Positions 1 to 12,390 are shown, numbered from the stretch's first letter. The stretch is DNA of 64,000 nucleotides from Deroplatys truncata (GCA_030765065.1 CM060990.1:457024321-457088320); one strand, 5' to 3'. Translations and numbers: made by a program. The notes: generated by a model from the letters alone, not told the origin.

Positions 1-240
1 AACAGCGAACACAGCGGGGTCCTAGATGGCAGTAGTTTTTGGTGTGACCATAGGTTTGGCAGTTAGTACACTGAGGCAGTTCCGTATTATGACGGCGAGG
101 TTCAACTTCCACCACACTGTATAACAATCGGGAAAGATTAGGAATAGTTTTTTACCTTCGTCATTTTTGACGAGGTCAATCGCACAGATGGGCATGGGTT
201 CCTTGTTCCTAGGAAGTAACCTCTCGATAAGACACCGCGC
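1..240 (-). pseudogene. Jockey-like LINE ORF1 (gag) fragment, cut by window edge
   Basis: Read on the minus strand, positions 70 to 1 encode a zinc knuckle CTNCQTYGHTKNYC (C-x2-C-x4-H-x4-C) followed directly by CHLGPRCVRC. This is the arrangement of the nucleic-acid-binding C-terminus of ORF1 in Jockey-clade non-LTR retrotransposons. Upstream, residues including VVEVEPRRHNTELPQ fit the segment that normally precedes the knuckle. Further upstream the similarity continues in another frame (PMPICAIDLVKNDEGKKLF), so there is at least one frameshift. ORF1 protein packages LINE RNA. The remainder, including the reverse transcriptase, would lie beyond the left edge of the window. The family call rests on the knuckle and is fairly secure; the extent is approximate. 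Confidence 0.7.
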
Positions 241-2949
241 TTACCCCCTAGAAGTGGAACGGAATACATTTGGAGCCGTCTGTACGAATTCATACTAAAG
301 AATAAAAGTTTGTAAAGCCAGCTAAAAATGCTGCTAAAACTCTCATTTTCAGGGTATGATGTTTTGGAATAGACACATCGCGATTGGTTTCTGACCCGTA
401 AATCACTTATACACTGGGTTACCTATCGCTCCCATATAAAATGCTACACAAATGAGGCCTTAGAAGACGTTCATGATAAGCCTAAGGCACACATGTCCTT
501 TAGCACGTTTTATAAATTCAAAAATACCTAGTGGCAGGCGACTCACCCGGTGTATATGTCGTATGCTTTTGCTAAAATCCGTCATTTCACGAAGATCCCA
601 GCATGAAAAGCTGGCGTTTAATGTAACTTCATTCTATACACCATCTGACGGGGCCTCTAAAAGCCGGCAGATAGCGCAAGGTTAGGTTAGTTTTCGTTAC
701 AGTTACGTTAAAGGTTCGATTAGAGTTACACTATATGTCTAACAAGCTCCGTCATTTTCATGAAGAACCTGGGCAATACCTGTGCTTTCGCATGTTTTCA
801 GCACATGACGACTTTTCATGATCTGCTTAGAATTTTCGCAAAATGACGGATTTCAGCAGCAGCCTGCAACTTCATAATAATATTTACATTTATTTATTTA
901 TTCGCATTAACTGCTTGAATAAGCATATTATAACCTTTTTGTATCCAATAGTATAAGGTAAAATACTACACGTACTGGTTGTTTGCATTGAGTGTATAAG
1001 TAAACTTTTAAGTTGAAACATTTCATTCGAACACAAACAAGTGTTTTTCGGATTCATTTGGTTACATTAAATATTTATGCTGGAAAAAACACGGAAGAAT
1101 GGTATTCTGAACTAAAAACCACTAGCAACGTTAATACTGCTCCCGAGATACAATAAAAAAATTCGCAGCGACATCGGAAGCAAGGCACGCATTACTCTGA
1201 GGTGTGCCTCAACTTAGCCTTCAAGTGTGATTTTACCTCCAACCTGGAAGGGTCAGTGTGCTGTTGCCAAATGTCTCTGCATTTGAATATTTTCTCTATA
1301 ATTCTATAAAAGATGGAAGAAATGTCCATACACTTTTTCAAATTAGGCATTCATCCGGATCTATATCGGATATAAACGATGTCATAGTTTCTTGCCCTCC
1401 CTCTCTGTATGTATATATGTGTGTGTGCTTGAATGTAACCAGCAATAATTATTTTTTCGTTCATTTTCCTTTAATTTTCTAGAGTAACCTATAATTACGT
1501 TTTAATTTTTTAAGAAACGACTCCTCCTGCTCTGTTCGTATCCAATCTAAGCTCGTAAAAATGAACAAAATTTAACGTTAGTTCTTGTTCGAAATCCAAC
1601 ATTTTCTTATTGTAGGTGTTCTGAGAGGAAAAGAGTGTAGCAAAATTGAACTTTTCAAAAAGCTAAGCTTATAACCTAAAGAGAAAAGTTCAAAATGTGG
1701 GTTTCTCAGATCATTTTCGAGTCTACATTAATTCGAAGTTTTATCTGTTCGGTAACAAATCAAAGGAGGCTCTCTCGGATGAATCTTGTCTCAATCTAAG
1801 CTTTCCCATTAGATACATTTATCGGCTATATGTGCGTTTAGCCTGAAGCTAATTCTTTCCACATCAAACCTTCTAACATGTTCCTTACTTTACAGAAATG
1901 AAATAAGTATATTATACCACAAAGAACAACCTTATTGGTACATACAATGCTGATTGGAGGTTGTCACGTAACAAAAACTCCTGTAAGTGCTGCTTTTTTA
2001 AAATTGCTCGCATAGCATAAAGTGTGAAGTGTAAATATAATTTGTGTCCATCTATCTAAATGAGGAAGAAAATACCAACCCTAAAGTGTTGGTATAGATC
2101 TCTCGTTGGGCAGCTCCAATCTAATGACAAGGTGTGCTAGAGTGTCATTCATCCGCTTTCGTCTCCTGAGCAGCTAACAATTATGCTCTTTGACATATTT
2201 TATATAGCTGTACACACATGCAATATTTACTTAGTACAGAACGCCACTTCAAGTCTAGTAGCTGCAATGAACCCCACCTGTTTACTCAGTAATAATTAAT
2301 CATGATGCTGAATAACTCTGCTTATATACCCTCGTAGGGTAAACAAACATGTGGCGAAATTAGCTTCTTCACCTTGAATTCAATTCTAATCTTTTGTGTG
2401 AGAGAAAGTCTTTTGGATGGGAGAGATTTTATTTAATTTTCTCTGGAATGTACCTTAAGTTTCAAAGCTGTCATGAGAGAAGCAAAACATTTCCACGAAT
2501 ATCAATTCACCTAATTCTATATAATAGTTTATGAAAGAAATGTCGGATTTAGTAACAATACAGAAACACAGAAGCAGAACTACTATAGAAGGAGCTGGTA
2601 GCCGGCGCGGAAATCCGGGAACAGCTTGATAGGCTGATTCGAGACTTTCTTTTTTAGTATTTTCAATGTTGATACCCAATTGTTTTAATTACTTCCGTCG
2701 TTTTTTACATTATAAGATCACGCAAGGAAGGACAGGACAGTAGCAAAAATGGAAAATTGTATTACTATGCTAGTTTAATCTTATATGCGAAATATCCAAG
2801 GTTTGAATGACTGCTCTGTGTTACTGGATCATCTTCCATCTCTCAGCACGCAAACATCATCATAGATGAGGCCGCATACAATCAGCTGGAGCGTTCAACA
2901 TTTGCAGCCAAGTAACAGTACCCGTTATCAGCCAGAGAAGGGGATTATA
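241..2949. other. AT-rich stretch without recognisable genes
   Basis: Only short open frames (about 75 codons or fewer) without recognisable motifs are present. A few near-copies of a phrase around CCGTCAT...CATGAAGA occur at about 575-610 and 750-775, with an inverse-like partner at about 838. They are too degraded to define a repeat. Confidence 0.5.
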
Positions 2950-3006
2950 CAATGGAGGGCTCACCTTAGGTAGATTCAAATGTAAAATATCGGAGTGTTG
3001 AGGATT

Positions 3007-5720
3007 TCATCCAGTAGGTAGCCAAGTACGACATCGTCCGAAAACCCAAGTCCAGATCGCTGATTTACCGGAACATTTCGTCACTCGATGTGGAAGTGAA
3101 TCTGCGGCGTTGCAAAGTGAGCAACTGTGGGAAATAGCCATCCGGTGGCGATATAGTTTGTCTGCCGTTGGAAGAATTTCATTTGCAATCTCATACGTTA
3201 CTGCCATCCATTGTAAGTTAATCTGTTGAAGATTGAAACGTCTCCAAGTGCGCTTCCAGCGCAGTTGTGGGTATTTCAACTGTACATGAGGGGTAACAGT
3301 AGCAGCTTGGGCAAGAAAGACGTAAATGTTCTTCACAGTGCGAAAGTTGCCATTCTCAACTTTCTCCAATGGTAAATGGTCCAAGGCCTGACAAACTTCA
3401 TGCAAATCTGGAGATCCTTGTCATGTTCGCCCTGATTAAAAAACGACGTGTATGTTCGTTGTAGCATGATGTGCACGTGGTTACCCTGATTATTCAGGGC
3501 AAGCAGAAGCACTTTAAACACCAAGGCGTGAGACTGAAGAGTCACCTCTAGTAATCCCCAGCCGCCTTGGCCATACGGAGACGTAGTTGAGTGCGCGCAA
3601 TGCTATAGAGCTGTCCTGTCCAGATAAAATAATCCAGTATCTGTTCTATTCCATGGAAATGGCGTTTTGTACTTGGAAAGAAACTTGGAACCAAATTGTG
3701 CTTAGCGCAAAGCTATTACGTAACCATACACGTTGTGCCAAATTCCGCATCCTGGTTTTCTGATTGTACATCACATCACGTATGATATTAATACTTGGCA
3801 TCCAGTTGTATTCCCTCATGCCCGCTTCGTTAGTACTGAAGTAGATCCCCAGAATCTTCGTACGCTGTACAATAGGTCTGCCTAATAATGATGTACCCTA
3901 GGTTGTAATCCAGTTGGTAATGTACCCGACTTCCTCATGTTAAATGTCATTCCTGTACTTTCCTAATATTACTGTCTGTAAAATAGATATGCCTAATAAT
4001 GATGTACCCTAGGTTGTTATCCAGTTGGTAATGTACCTGGCTTCCTCATATTAAATGCCATTACTGTACTTTCCTAATATTACTGTCTGTAAGATAGGTA
4101 TACCTAATAATGATGTACCCTAGGTTGTAATCCAGTTGGTAATGCACCTGGCTTCCTCATATTAAATGCCATTCCTGTACTTTCCTAATATTACTGTAAA
4201 CAATCTCTTAGGTGGATAATATCTTGGGGTGTGGTAATCATTACCGTAATATCAGCGTGGGTTCTTACCGCAATTCCCTGTCCATACACATCGATTCTAA
4301 TAAGAGTAGGCGTCAAAACAAGGGATCAACATACCAGGCGAATTTAATCATGGACATGGAACAACCTTGTCGCACCGAGTGCTTAACCGATATAGCAGCT
4401 GTTAGATATCCATTGCAAAGAATTTTAGACGAAGCAACATCATACAGGGCTCGGATAAGGTTACTGAGCCTGTCGGGCACTTTCAAGATAGCCAAACATT
4501 TCCACAGTGCCTCGTGAATGACACTGTCGAAGGCTTTCTCAAGGTAACTAATTACTGCAGCGGACTTGTGTTCCTGTGCACATGCAATATACATCCTCTC
4601 AAGGCAGCCAACGTGTGACGAATGACCGCTGCTTTACATACGGCAGCCTGCATCTCGCAAATTGTATAAGGTAGTTTTTGCTGCTTACGAGCAATAATTA
4701 GTTTTAACAAACAACTTGAAATCACAATTCAATAACGTGATATGCCGATAATCCTGTGATTGCTTTGGTTGAACACACTTCGGATGCTGAGCTATTATCT
4801 CATCTACAAATGTAGGCGGCAATCGCTCTCCAGTCCACATTTCCTCGAAGACTTGAAGTAATTCTTTCCGAGATAACGTCAACAGTGCTTTTAAAGCTCA
4901 TATGGCAGGCCATCAGATCCTGGAGAGGCATGCAACTTAGACGACTGGATCACGTCCATCAATTCTAAAGCCGAAATGGGTTGCGTATACTGTCGCAACT
5001 CATCTGGAAAAGCGGAGAAAATTCAGACATATACGCCTCTACTTTATTGGGGAATTCTGTAGATACGGAGAATCGTTGGACGTACAAGGATTGTACTTCA
5101 CGAGGAATTCCGGCTGTAGTGGGAATTTTCTGTCATCAACAATCAGTTGAGTGATTAGCTTCCGGCGTCCACGTTAACGTTCCTTTGCCAGATAGTAAAA
5201 GCTCGCCTTTTCCCCATCCACCATTTCCGCCAGGTGTATGCTGGCCAAACTCCCCTGTATCTCGTGGGTGTTTCGAGTCTTTATGCGTTCTTTGATCCCC
5301 CTCACGAAATACTGGGCATTTTCACCTTACTGCTCGCCTATGTGTACATTCTGAAGGACTTCATGCTTTTCGTTTATTACTACCAGCAGGGGCGTAGATA
5401 TTCACGAACGTAACGTCATCATAAACTGCCGAAAGAACCCTACCGGAAGGACAGTGTTCAAAACTGTGCAACCCTAAGCCTTGTCTTTAAACAATCGCCG
5501 TGCCCGAGCCCACGGGGAGAAGATTGGTCTCACAAACGAAGTCATGCAAATAATCCAGATTACAAATACTCACCTCCTGTATAAAACAAATGTCTATGCC
5601 ATTACTGATAAACAAGTCCCTTAAAAGTTTTGAACCACTGTCGCAGGCCGTTAACATTCAGCGAAGCTCATATTTGAACATGTATAGGCATTTAAAGCGC
5701 AAGGATCGTATCTTCAATGT
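3007..5720 (-). pseudogene. LINE ORF2 remnant: endonuclease, reverse transcriptase, C-terminal zinc finger
   Basis: Around 5600, minus-strand residues GIDICFIQEV fit the APE-type endonuclease, which nicks the target. At 4882-4685, DYRHITLLNCDFKLF is the first conserved block of a LINE reverse transcriptase. At 4594-4313, VISYLEKAFDSVIHEALW and NGYLTAAISVKHSVRQGCSM are the next RT blocks (palm aspartate and the SVRQGCP-like motif). At 3405-3007 the segment ending CSLCNAADSLPHRVTKC resembles the cysteine-rich tail after the RT. The active-site YADD block is not recoverable. Frames change between the blocks, and a 111-bp triplication interrupts the reading at 3879-4196. The encoded enzyme would perform target-primed reverse transcription. 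Confidence 0.7.
3879..4196. repeat. Three tandem copies of a 111-bp unit inside LINE ORF2
   Basis: Copies begin at 3879, 3990 and 4101 with TGCCTAATAATGATGTACCC or a one-base variant. They share CCAGTTGGTAATG, CTTCCTCAT and CTTTCCTAATATTACTGT. The spacing is 111 bp twice, a multiple of three, so the triplication by itself would preserve frame. Confidence 0.85.
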
Positions 5721-5937
5721 TGGCAGTACGAGAACAACCAGTTAACACTCCGGAACCAAAACAACCTCAATTATCACTGTCCGAGTGCGTGTCATCCTTC
5801 GTAAGTTTAGGGGAACGTATGTGATCCTCACACTTATCTCTGTAATTTACTACCGGCCGCTTGCCTAAGTCTGCCTCTTTCGTTTTGGAATGAGCCAGAG
5901 GGTTGCATGACAACGGTTGCACATCTTGGTTTTGCTG

Positions 5938-6807
5938 TCAAATCAGGGTATCTTCTATATCCATCCGCCTATGCTGGCTTCGTAGCCGAGGACCTCGACT
6001 AGACAAGGAAGTACAAGCCTTCTGTCTTAAAAGAGCTATCTCGCTCGCCAATACCTCGACTTCCTCATCACTTAAGACCTCCAAGTCTCCGTCCTGATAA
6101 TTAGGAGACTGAGCGGTTACAGCAGGCGTTTCGAACACGGCCTTTTGCTCAAGGAAATGAGTGATAGGTCTGTGCACAACTGCATGTTCGGACGCTGCCA
6201 ACATCGGTGTCTCCGCCCCTGCAGGACAGACACTTTCCGAATTTGAACGTTGCCCTAAAGGGTTCACAGACGACCGTTCTTTCATGGACGTTATTATCGT
6301 AATGGATGACTGCTCCTGGGTGATAGCATCGGAAGAAGTGTTTGCACTTGCCGCCTCACTTACAGTTACCGGTTACCGGTCGATTCCTTGGAGTTATGGG
6401 TAGCCCTGTGGCACAACATGACAAGATGCTTTCAAGTGGGTAGTGTCATGACAGAAATGACAAGCTTGTGGTTGGCCTATGTAGCTGATGGCGACCAAAT
6501 ACGTATCGATAATTAAACTAGGCGCATATGATGTTTCAGCCCCATTTTCAAGAAGGTACTGAGAGCCCCATTTTTCGCTGCGGGTATCATACACTGTACC
6601 ATATTTACTCAGCTCCTGTGATAACACTGCTAAAGGCACCTCGAAAGTCAGGTTAAACACTCGAACATTCACTGTTTGCTCATTAACCGGTGTAACATTC
6701 ACTTTTGTGATTTCGCCGGAGGCGTATGTAAAATTTTGCTCCTCTTTATAACGAGCTTTAAGATTATCATACAATACCACCGATACTTGAACTGCTTGCA
6801 ACCCCAT
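5938..6807 (-). pseudogene. LINE ORF1 (gag-like) remnant with CCHC knuckle
   Basis: An open segment (6807-6394, about 137 codons) contains VNVRVFNLTFEVPLAVLSQE and then ends with the knuckle CHFCHDTTHLKASC (C-x2-C-x4-H-x4-C). This matches the layout of LINE ORF1 proteins, in which an RNA-binding domain precedes a CCHC finger. A second open piece (6285-5938) follows in a shifted frame, is acidic and low in complexity, and probably represents the C-terminal tail. The protein would bind the element's own RNA. Stops between the two pieces make it a pseudogene. ORF2 follows on the same strand. Confidence 0.6.
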
Positions 6808-6830
6808 GAAGTTTACTAGCCTTTGGTGGA

Positions 6831-7545
6831 TGTTTAGCGCAGTTGGTTTAATCGTGTAGTAGCAAACTGAAGTTGTATAGTATTCAAACGTTTGTAAACC
6901 GGCATGGTTACCGTTTGGGACTTACGAAATAGGTATTAAGGTATACCCAATTAAACAAGGGTGTACTCGGAGACACAGATAACTATGTACACAGCAGCGC
7001 ACCATTCTCACCAGTGCCGACCGGTTACACTCGCACACAGCGGACAGAAAACCTCACGGTTCGCCTGCCACTACACGACTGTTTTAGTGTTTCTGTAAAC
7101 ATAATGTCGCAGGTTTTAGAAACATCTTGGAGAGATGAAGTTGTGGTGGTGAAGTATTGTATGCCCGAACGCTATGTAATAACATTCAAACTACTCGTAC
7201 ATGTATAGGTATAGCTCCTACCAGGTAGGTTAAAAACACCGCCTATTCTTTCCGCACTCATTCGAGCCACAATTTCATTCGTTATGCGTAATTTACGCCA
7301 CTACCCATTGTAATTGAGTTGTTAGGTAAGTTGTTGACACAGGCAGGCGTGTCAATTATTGCATACTCATCTTGATATTCTGAAAATGGCGATAACGCAC
7401 ATTTTTGAGAAGCTGTCTTTTGTCTTCACAACAAGTACACCGTCGAAATGCAATAAGATCTCGCTGCAGGACCCGAGCCTTCCGAATCCAGGTAGCTTAG
7501 CAGGTAACAACCTTAATGCCTCCCGGACCGTGCATCTTTTTACAG
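6831..7545. other. No gene recognised
   Basis: This lies between the LINE 5' side and the FLYWCH exon. Short open frames only. The first few hundred bases may be LINE 5' UTR, which cannot be shown here. Confidence 0.4.
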
Positions 7546-8120
7546 TAAACATGTCCTCCGACGGGACTGAAATTACAGTGAGTAGAGTGGGGAGGAAAAT
7601 GTTACTTCGGAAAGGTTAGACTTTCGGATTCCAAAAATGCTTAAAAAGCGACGTAGCGCAATGGGCGTGCAACATAAAAGGTTGCAAAACTTTTATCAAA
7701 ACCCCCTCCATTGAAGATAGAGATGTTCTGCAGAGTCAAGAGGACCACAACCACGCGCCACTATCTAGCGACAAAATTCAGAGGCAGAAAGTACTTTGTG
7801 ATCAGAAGAGAAAAGCTACGGAGGATATATGTGAGAGGCCGTCAAAACTAATATACAATCAACTGAAGAGAGAAAACAAGGAAGAAATAACCACTAGAAA
7901 TATCGAGAGTTTACCTAAGTCCATATACAACGCAAGGCGTAAAATAGACAGGAAGAATTTCATGAAATTCATCCCACCTTTATTTATACTTGACATTGAA
8001 GAATGTTCAATATTTTTTATTTCTATCGGAAACACTGTTCTAATGATTTTTAGTGAAATACTATGCCTCTGTAACGTTAATATGACAAATAAAATGCATA
8101 TCGGAGTTTTCTGGGAGTAA
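7546..8120 (+). pseudogene. FLYWCH-type zinc-finger exon with in-frame stop
   Basis: A possible 3' splice site (CTTTTTACAG, ending 7545) precedes an ATG at 7551. The frame reads TEITVSRVGRKMLLRKG and hits TAG at 7617-7619. It then continues open in the same frame to 8120 with WACNIKGCKTF, HNHAP, a basic stretch KVLCDQKRKATEDICERPSK and SIYNARRK. Paired cysteines followed by an HNH-like histidine pair, with a hydrophobic start, are the signature of FLYWCH domains, a WRKY/GCM1-fold DNA-binding finger found in many insect regulators and TE-derived genes. The TAG sits where the family has an aromatic residue, suggesting a single-base tyrosine-to-stop change. After about 7990 the translation becomes hydrophobic and unfamiliar, so the exon probably ends there. 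Confidence 0.6.
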
Positions 8121-10949
8121 CCTGTGAAATACTCTTTATCTTTGATGAAAATTAGAAAATTTTATTTAACCGGTAAACCCCATTTCAGGAAAACATGGAA
8201 CTCATTAAAATGAAAACTTGCCCAAAATAATTTTCCCTAGCGTCAACTTTTTTCGAAGTATTTCATACTATATGCATATTTACATTTTGCAAACTTTGTT
8301 CATGACATAAATGGCCTGAACGTTTGATATTTCTTTATTTTGTTTTAACCTCCATGATCTCGTGACGAAAAAAAAGAGTTCTAACACCTGACTGCCTTAT
8401 ACATATATAAGCCTATAGAAGCAATTAATTCCACCAAACTTGAAATAATTTCCAGGCAGAATGTTTTATATGAATAATATAATATGTAAGGGCTTCTAGA
8501 AAGAGTAAGGGTAGAGAAAGCCATATGAATGTATCATAGCTCATTTTTTGGTTTCAAGAACATCTCAATATTGATTATTGCATTAAACCGCATGCATTTT
8601 GTTTTTCTTTTTTTCGCAAAATTTCCCGAAAATTTATTGTATTATAAACATGCAAGCGCAAAAATTAAAATTTAAAAATGAAACATCAAATTTTATATAG
8701 ATGATTTCTAATAAAACACCGCTCTGCGTATAACGCAGTATTAATGATTGAACTACTGCCTGCTTCGCTCGACACAAGGATTCCTAGAAATTTGGAACTG
8801 TTACCTGCGTTGACGGGAGGAATGAATCATGTTACGATCCCTTAAAGGTTCGGGAGGCATGAATCCTACTTTTATGACCGCGGAAGGCATGGATCCTGTG
8901 CCCGGTTTCGGGACTTCTGTGTGAAGAAGGTGACGACATAATGGACATTAAGGACGAGCAAATTGCGGCGGTACGTCGGTCATGGTCATTAATTTACCTC
9001 TGCTTTGAAACAGTCACCGATGCCGTTCACTTGAAGTTCCCGCAGTTCCTCTCGTGGTTCCTCCGGTCCCCCGCAGTTTCTCGTTGTCTCCGCCGTCTGT
9101 GCTCCGACTAGCTTAAAAGAGTTTGGTAAAGTGATAGATATCTCCTTTTGGTAAAAAGGACGTTGATCTCAGGTCGTGGTGGCAGACCAAAGACAACAAA
9201 TTAACACTAAAAAAACACTGGTTTATTCCTTTTCTCATATATACGGCAATTTCACAATGTTGCACATTAAGAACTGTCGTCACCCATGACAATTTTCTTA
9301 ACGACGCACTTTTCGACAACTTCTTTACTCGCATTTATAGACTGTTCGCGGACTTGGTATTTATTGGCCGCTAGTTAGTTGTGGCTACTAGATATGCGTG
9401 TCCCCAACGCAATCTTAATTTTTTAGGCAGGACTTCGCGCAACAATTTCACCCGTCGGAAATTTTGGCGCTACTCCCCGAAGTGACCCAATACGTCTCTT
9501 TTTATAGTACTTACCCTCTGTATCTTACCGTTTCCTCCTTTGCTATTCATTCGCGCTCTTCAAAGTATCATATGTTCGCGGGTCTTGTTTCTCACACACT
9601 ATTGGTTACCTATTGTTCCCAGAATTCTGTTTTCAATATGGACACGGGGCGTCCCCTGCTTCTCTTGCCCCAATCGTACTGTCTGACTCTTTTCCTCATG
9701 CCAAATTTAAGTATAAAAGAACAAAGTCTAAGCACCCTTCCTGTCTTATGCAATGAAACTGCGTTCTCTCGCATGTTGCAAACTGCACTGTGTTCCTAGG
9801 ACTACACTATTTAAGCGTCTTAAAATCTAGTTTCGGACAGTTCTTTTACATTGAGTTATAAAATATGTATCTGTAATCATCAATTACATCATTACTTTGG
9901 TGCCCTTTGTATTAATATTAACATAATTACTTCATCCTTATTTGAGTTGTTTAAACTGGTATTAAATGTATATACATACACCAGTCATAACCTGTTATTA
10001 AGACTAACAATGGTTGCTGATTAATTGAATATTAATTGTGGCACAACGGCCTAAAGTTCCGCCTCATAACACTGAAGTAGTGACAACTTTATAGCGGTTA
10101 CATTATGATAACGATTACAAAAGTAACTGGGACAGAAAGCAAGTAGTCGCTCATTAACGCTCCCAGGAGTAACAGGAAAAATAACCCCTTACTCGCTGCA
10201 TTATTTTATTAACCAGGTAACAGTATACGTAGGTATTTCCTATTAGGACCCGCCTATCTGCACTCATTACGTAGTGCTATACTGGACCGTAAGAATGCGT
10301 AACGTTACCTTTTATATATTAACACCATGACATTTACAGATAATGTAGGTGGGGGTTATCTCCCCTATTTAAACTTGGAGACGTCATATCATACTTATGC
10401 ACGTTTACTTAAAATTGCTTAAACCTCACCATAAAGTCAACTACAATATCGTGGGTAAATGTTGTGTAATGGCAGAATCAACGGGGACCTCTGAGCTCAA
10501 ACATCGTAGATGTAGTGTTTAGAAGAAAAAAGTGTATAGCGTAAGGTTTAGAGGAAAAGAATAGTCGGAATGTGTATTTTTCCGCTTTAAACTATTATTT
10601 GGCTAAACAGGCTTTTCTTTAGAAATAAATTGCCAGCGATAACTAAAGTTTTAAAACTGGGTAATCATGATTCACAATTACCAGATTTCATCAGATCTAG
10701 TCTGTGCAGATTACTCAAGGAAATATTAAATTCCAAACATTGGAATTCGTAACGCCCACGTAAAGTTGTGGACCATTTTTCCAACACATGGATGTGTTAA
10801 GCCTAACAGATTTACACATCGCGTTAGAAACAGCCAGCCAAGGTACGACAGAGCTAAACCTGCGAGCCCAGCATCACGGAATCAGACTCCGGCATGAAAG
10901 CAATTGCCCCACTACCGAACACTCCAGCGGGATTTGAATATTCTTTATT
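8121..10949. other. No gene supported
   Basis: AT-rich sequence with a GC-richer island at about 8730-9110. That island contains a short open frame from ATG 8941 without recognisable motifs. A tRNA-gene-like but incomplete segment may lie at about 10840-10930 on the minus strand. Nothing else is recognisable. Confidence 0.4.
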
Positions 10950-10955
10950 GACATT
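10950..10955. repeat. 6-bp target-site duplication, left copy (GACATT)
   Basis: GACATT directly abuts the first base (AGTAGG...) of the large inverted-repeat element. It is repeated exactly at 27493-27498, immediately after the last base (...CCTACT). Confidence 0.9.
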
Positions 10956-10990
10956 AGTAGGATATTTAGAAGAGATGGAGCACAGTTTTT

Positions 10991-11310
10991 TGCGTTTATA
11001 TGGGAAAGGATAGGGAAAACGAGGCTAGATGCGACGGGTCACGGAGGAAAATGCGTTTATATGGGAGAGATAGGGAATACGAGGGCTGGTGCTACGCTAG
11101 ACGGAGGGGTTGAATGGGGGAAATACATTTATATGAGAGGGACAGGGAATACGAAGGCTGATGCTAGGGTAGACAGGGTTGAAGGAGAGAAACGTGTTTA
11201 TATGAGACGCAGAGTAAAACTTCCGTTCCTATGCTAGGAGGTAGTTGAAGGAGGGGACGAAATGCGTTTATATGGGAGAGGTAGGGAAAACGATGATAGG
11301 TGTGAGGGAT
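10991..11310 (+). repeat. Subterminal tandem repeats, left arm (five ~60-72-bp units)
   Basis: Units begin near 10991, 11052, 11124, 11194 and 11263. Each has a core like TGCGTTTATATGGGAGAG followed by TAGGGAA(A/T)ACGA and, in most, a CTAG-containing segment. The position just inside the terminus suggests a recognition array for an integrase or terminal protein, which is an inference. Confidence 0.8.
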
Positions 11311-11460
11311 TATGATTAAAACTGTAATACAAAGACCCGCATTATTCAAGAACTTTAACAACAGAAAGACTCGAGTATAGATCACTTGTAAGGTATTCGA
11401 GAAGGGGTCTTAGTCGAAAAAACCCCTAAGTCAGTAGGGGGACAATAAGAGAACTGGCAC

Positions 11461-11496
11461 ATTTAATATGCATGGAATGTCTATTCATATGCAAAT
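11461..11496. promoter_or_regulatory. Octamer (ATGCAAAT) cluster, left arm
   Basis: TTAATATGCATGG and ATTCATATGCAAATGAGC lie close together, and the canonical POU-factor octamer ATGCAAAT is at 11489-11496. A C-rich tract (11501-11530) follows. The right arm keeps the octamer at 26954-26961 (ATTTGCAT). The sites are real; a regulatory role is inferred. Confidence 0.4.
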
Positions 11497-11599
11497 GAGC
11501 TCCCCTCCCCCACTTCCCCCTTCCACCCGCAGCTCCTTGGTACTTGCAGCTGTGGGCCATAAATCTTGTTGAGTACAATGGAAGCTTGACAGTTAAGCA

Positions 11600-12060
11600 A
11601 TTAAGGGTATCCTTCACCTGTCAAAACGAAAAAAGTGGTCCTAAATTTTACGCTTCTGTAACAAAGGCGAGATGTTTTTCTACCCATTCCACATCCGGCC
11701 ACTTCTGCACCTGCAGTAGACCACCCAAGAGGCTATCCATCACTGTCAAAATGAACAATGTGGATGCAGGACAAAGGAAGAGATTCTATTGTGTGCCTTT
11801 CTATTGTCCGGGACAAGCCTTCTTTAGAAAGACCATCTGGCATACTCATTACACTAGCTTTTAACAAAAGAACAATGCTTGCCCTTCAGCTGTCAAAATG
11901 AACGTAGGCCATGATGAATTAGGGTCGTGACAAAAGAGAACCTAGAGCCTGTTAACAGAGAAACAAGTTCTATTGTCCGGGGCAAGCCTTCTTTTTGGCA
12001 TTTCTCATTCCACTGCCCCATAACAAAGCCGGTCCCTTTCCATTGTTTCTCGAACACCTA
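11600..12060 (+). repeat. Degenerate ~125-145-bp repeats, left arm
   Basis: CTGTCAAAA(T/C)GAA recurs at about 11621, 11744 and 11891, and TTCTATTGTCCGGGACAAGC (or GGGGC) recurs at about 11800 and 11970. The copies are diverged. The mirror is at about 26390-26850. Confidence 0.65.
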
Positions 12061-12390
12061 CTAGCTTAACAAAAGAATCTGAAGGTGGCCTTATGCTAGC
12101 CCTGTCCTTGTTCGCGTGAAAGAGAGAGACACACTTCAACAATGTCAGGGTCAGCCATCATGGTTTTTGCCCTGAGGGGCTATTCTTTCCGATGTTTTAC
12201 GAGTTCCTACGAATATATCCGAGCATAGTTAACAAGCATTCTGTTTGGCTCATTTCAAGCAGCGACTCCGAAAAAGCGCCTAATATACATTTCATTACAT
12301 GCATTAAACCTCTGCGCGGAAATCCATAGATCGGTGCTCGATTCTTACTGCAATCAAAAGTTTTTTGCTAATGAGAAATTGATGATTGAT

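Larger units (their letters stand above)
2950..6830 (-). mobile_element. Decayed two-ORF LINE (APE-type endonuclease plus RT)
   Basis: The minus strand carries in order an ORF1 with a CCHC knuckle (about 6807-5938), an AP-endonuclease-like start (about 5700-5470), reverse-transcriptase blocks (4882-4313) and a C-terminal zinc-finger-like segment (3405-3007). This is the canonical order of an autonomous LINE of the L1/Tx1 or a related APE clade. Many stops and frameshifts separate the pieces, so the copy is dead. The exact 5' and 3' ends are not visible; I see no clear poly(A) tail or target-site duplication. Confidence 0.75.

Noticed and set aside
683..700. GGTTAGGTTAG, like the insect telomere repeat
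   Set aside because: Only two units; no array.
9464..9799. 111-codon frame
   Set aside because: No motif, no neighbours, composition like background.
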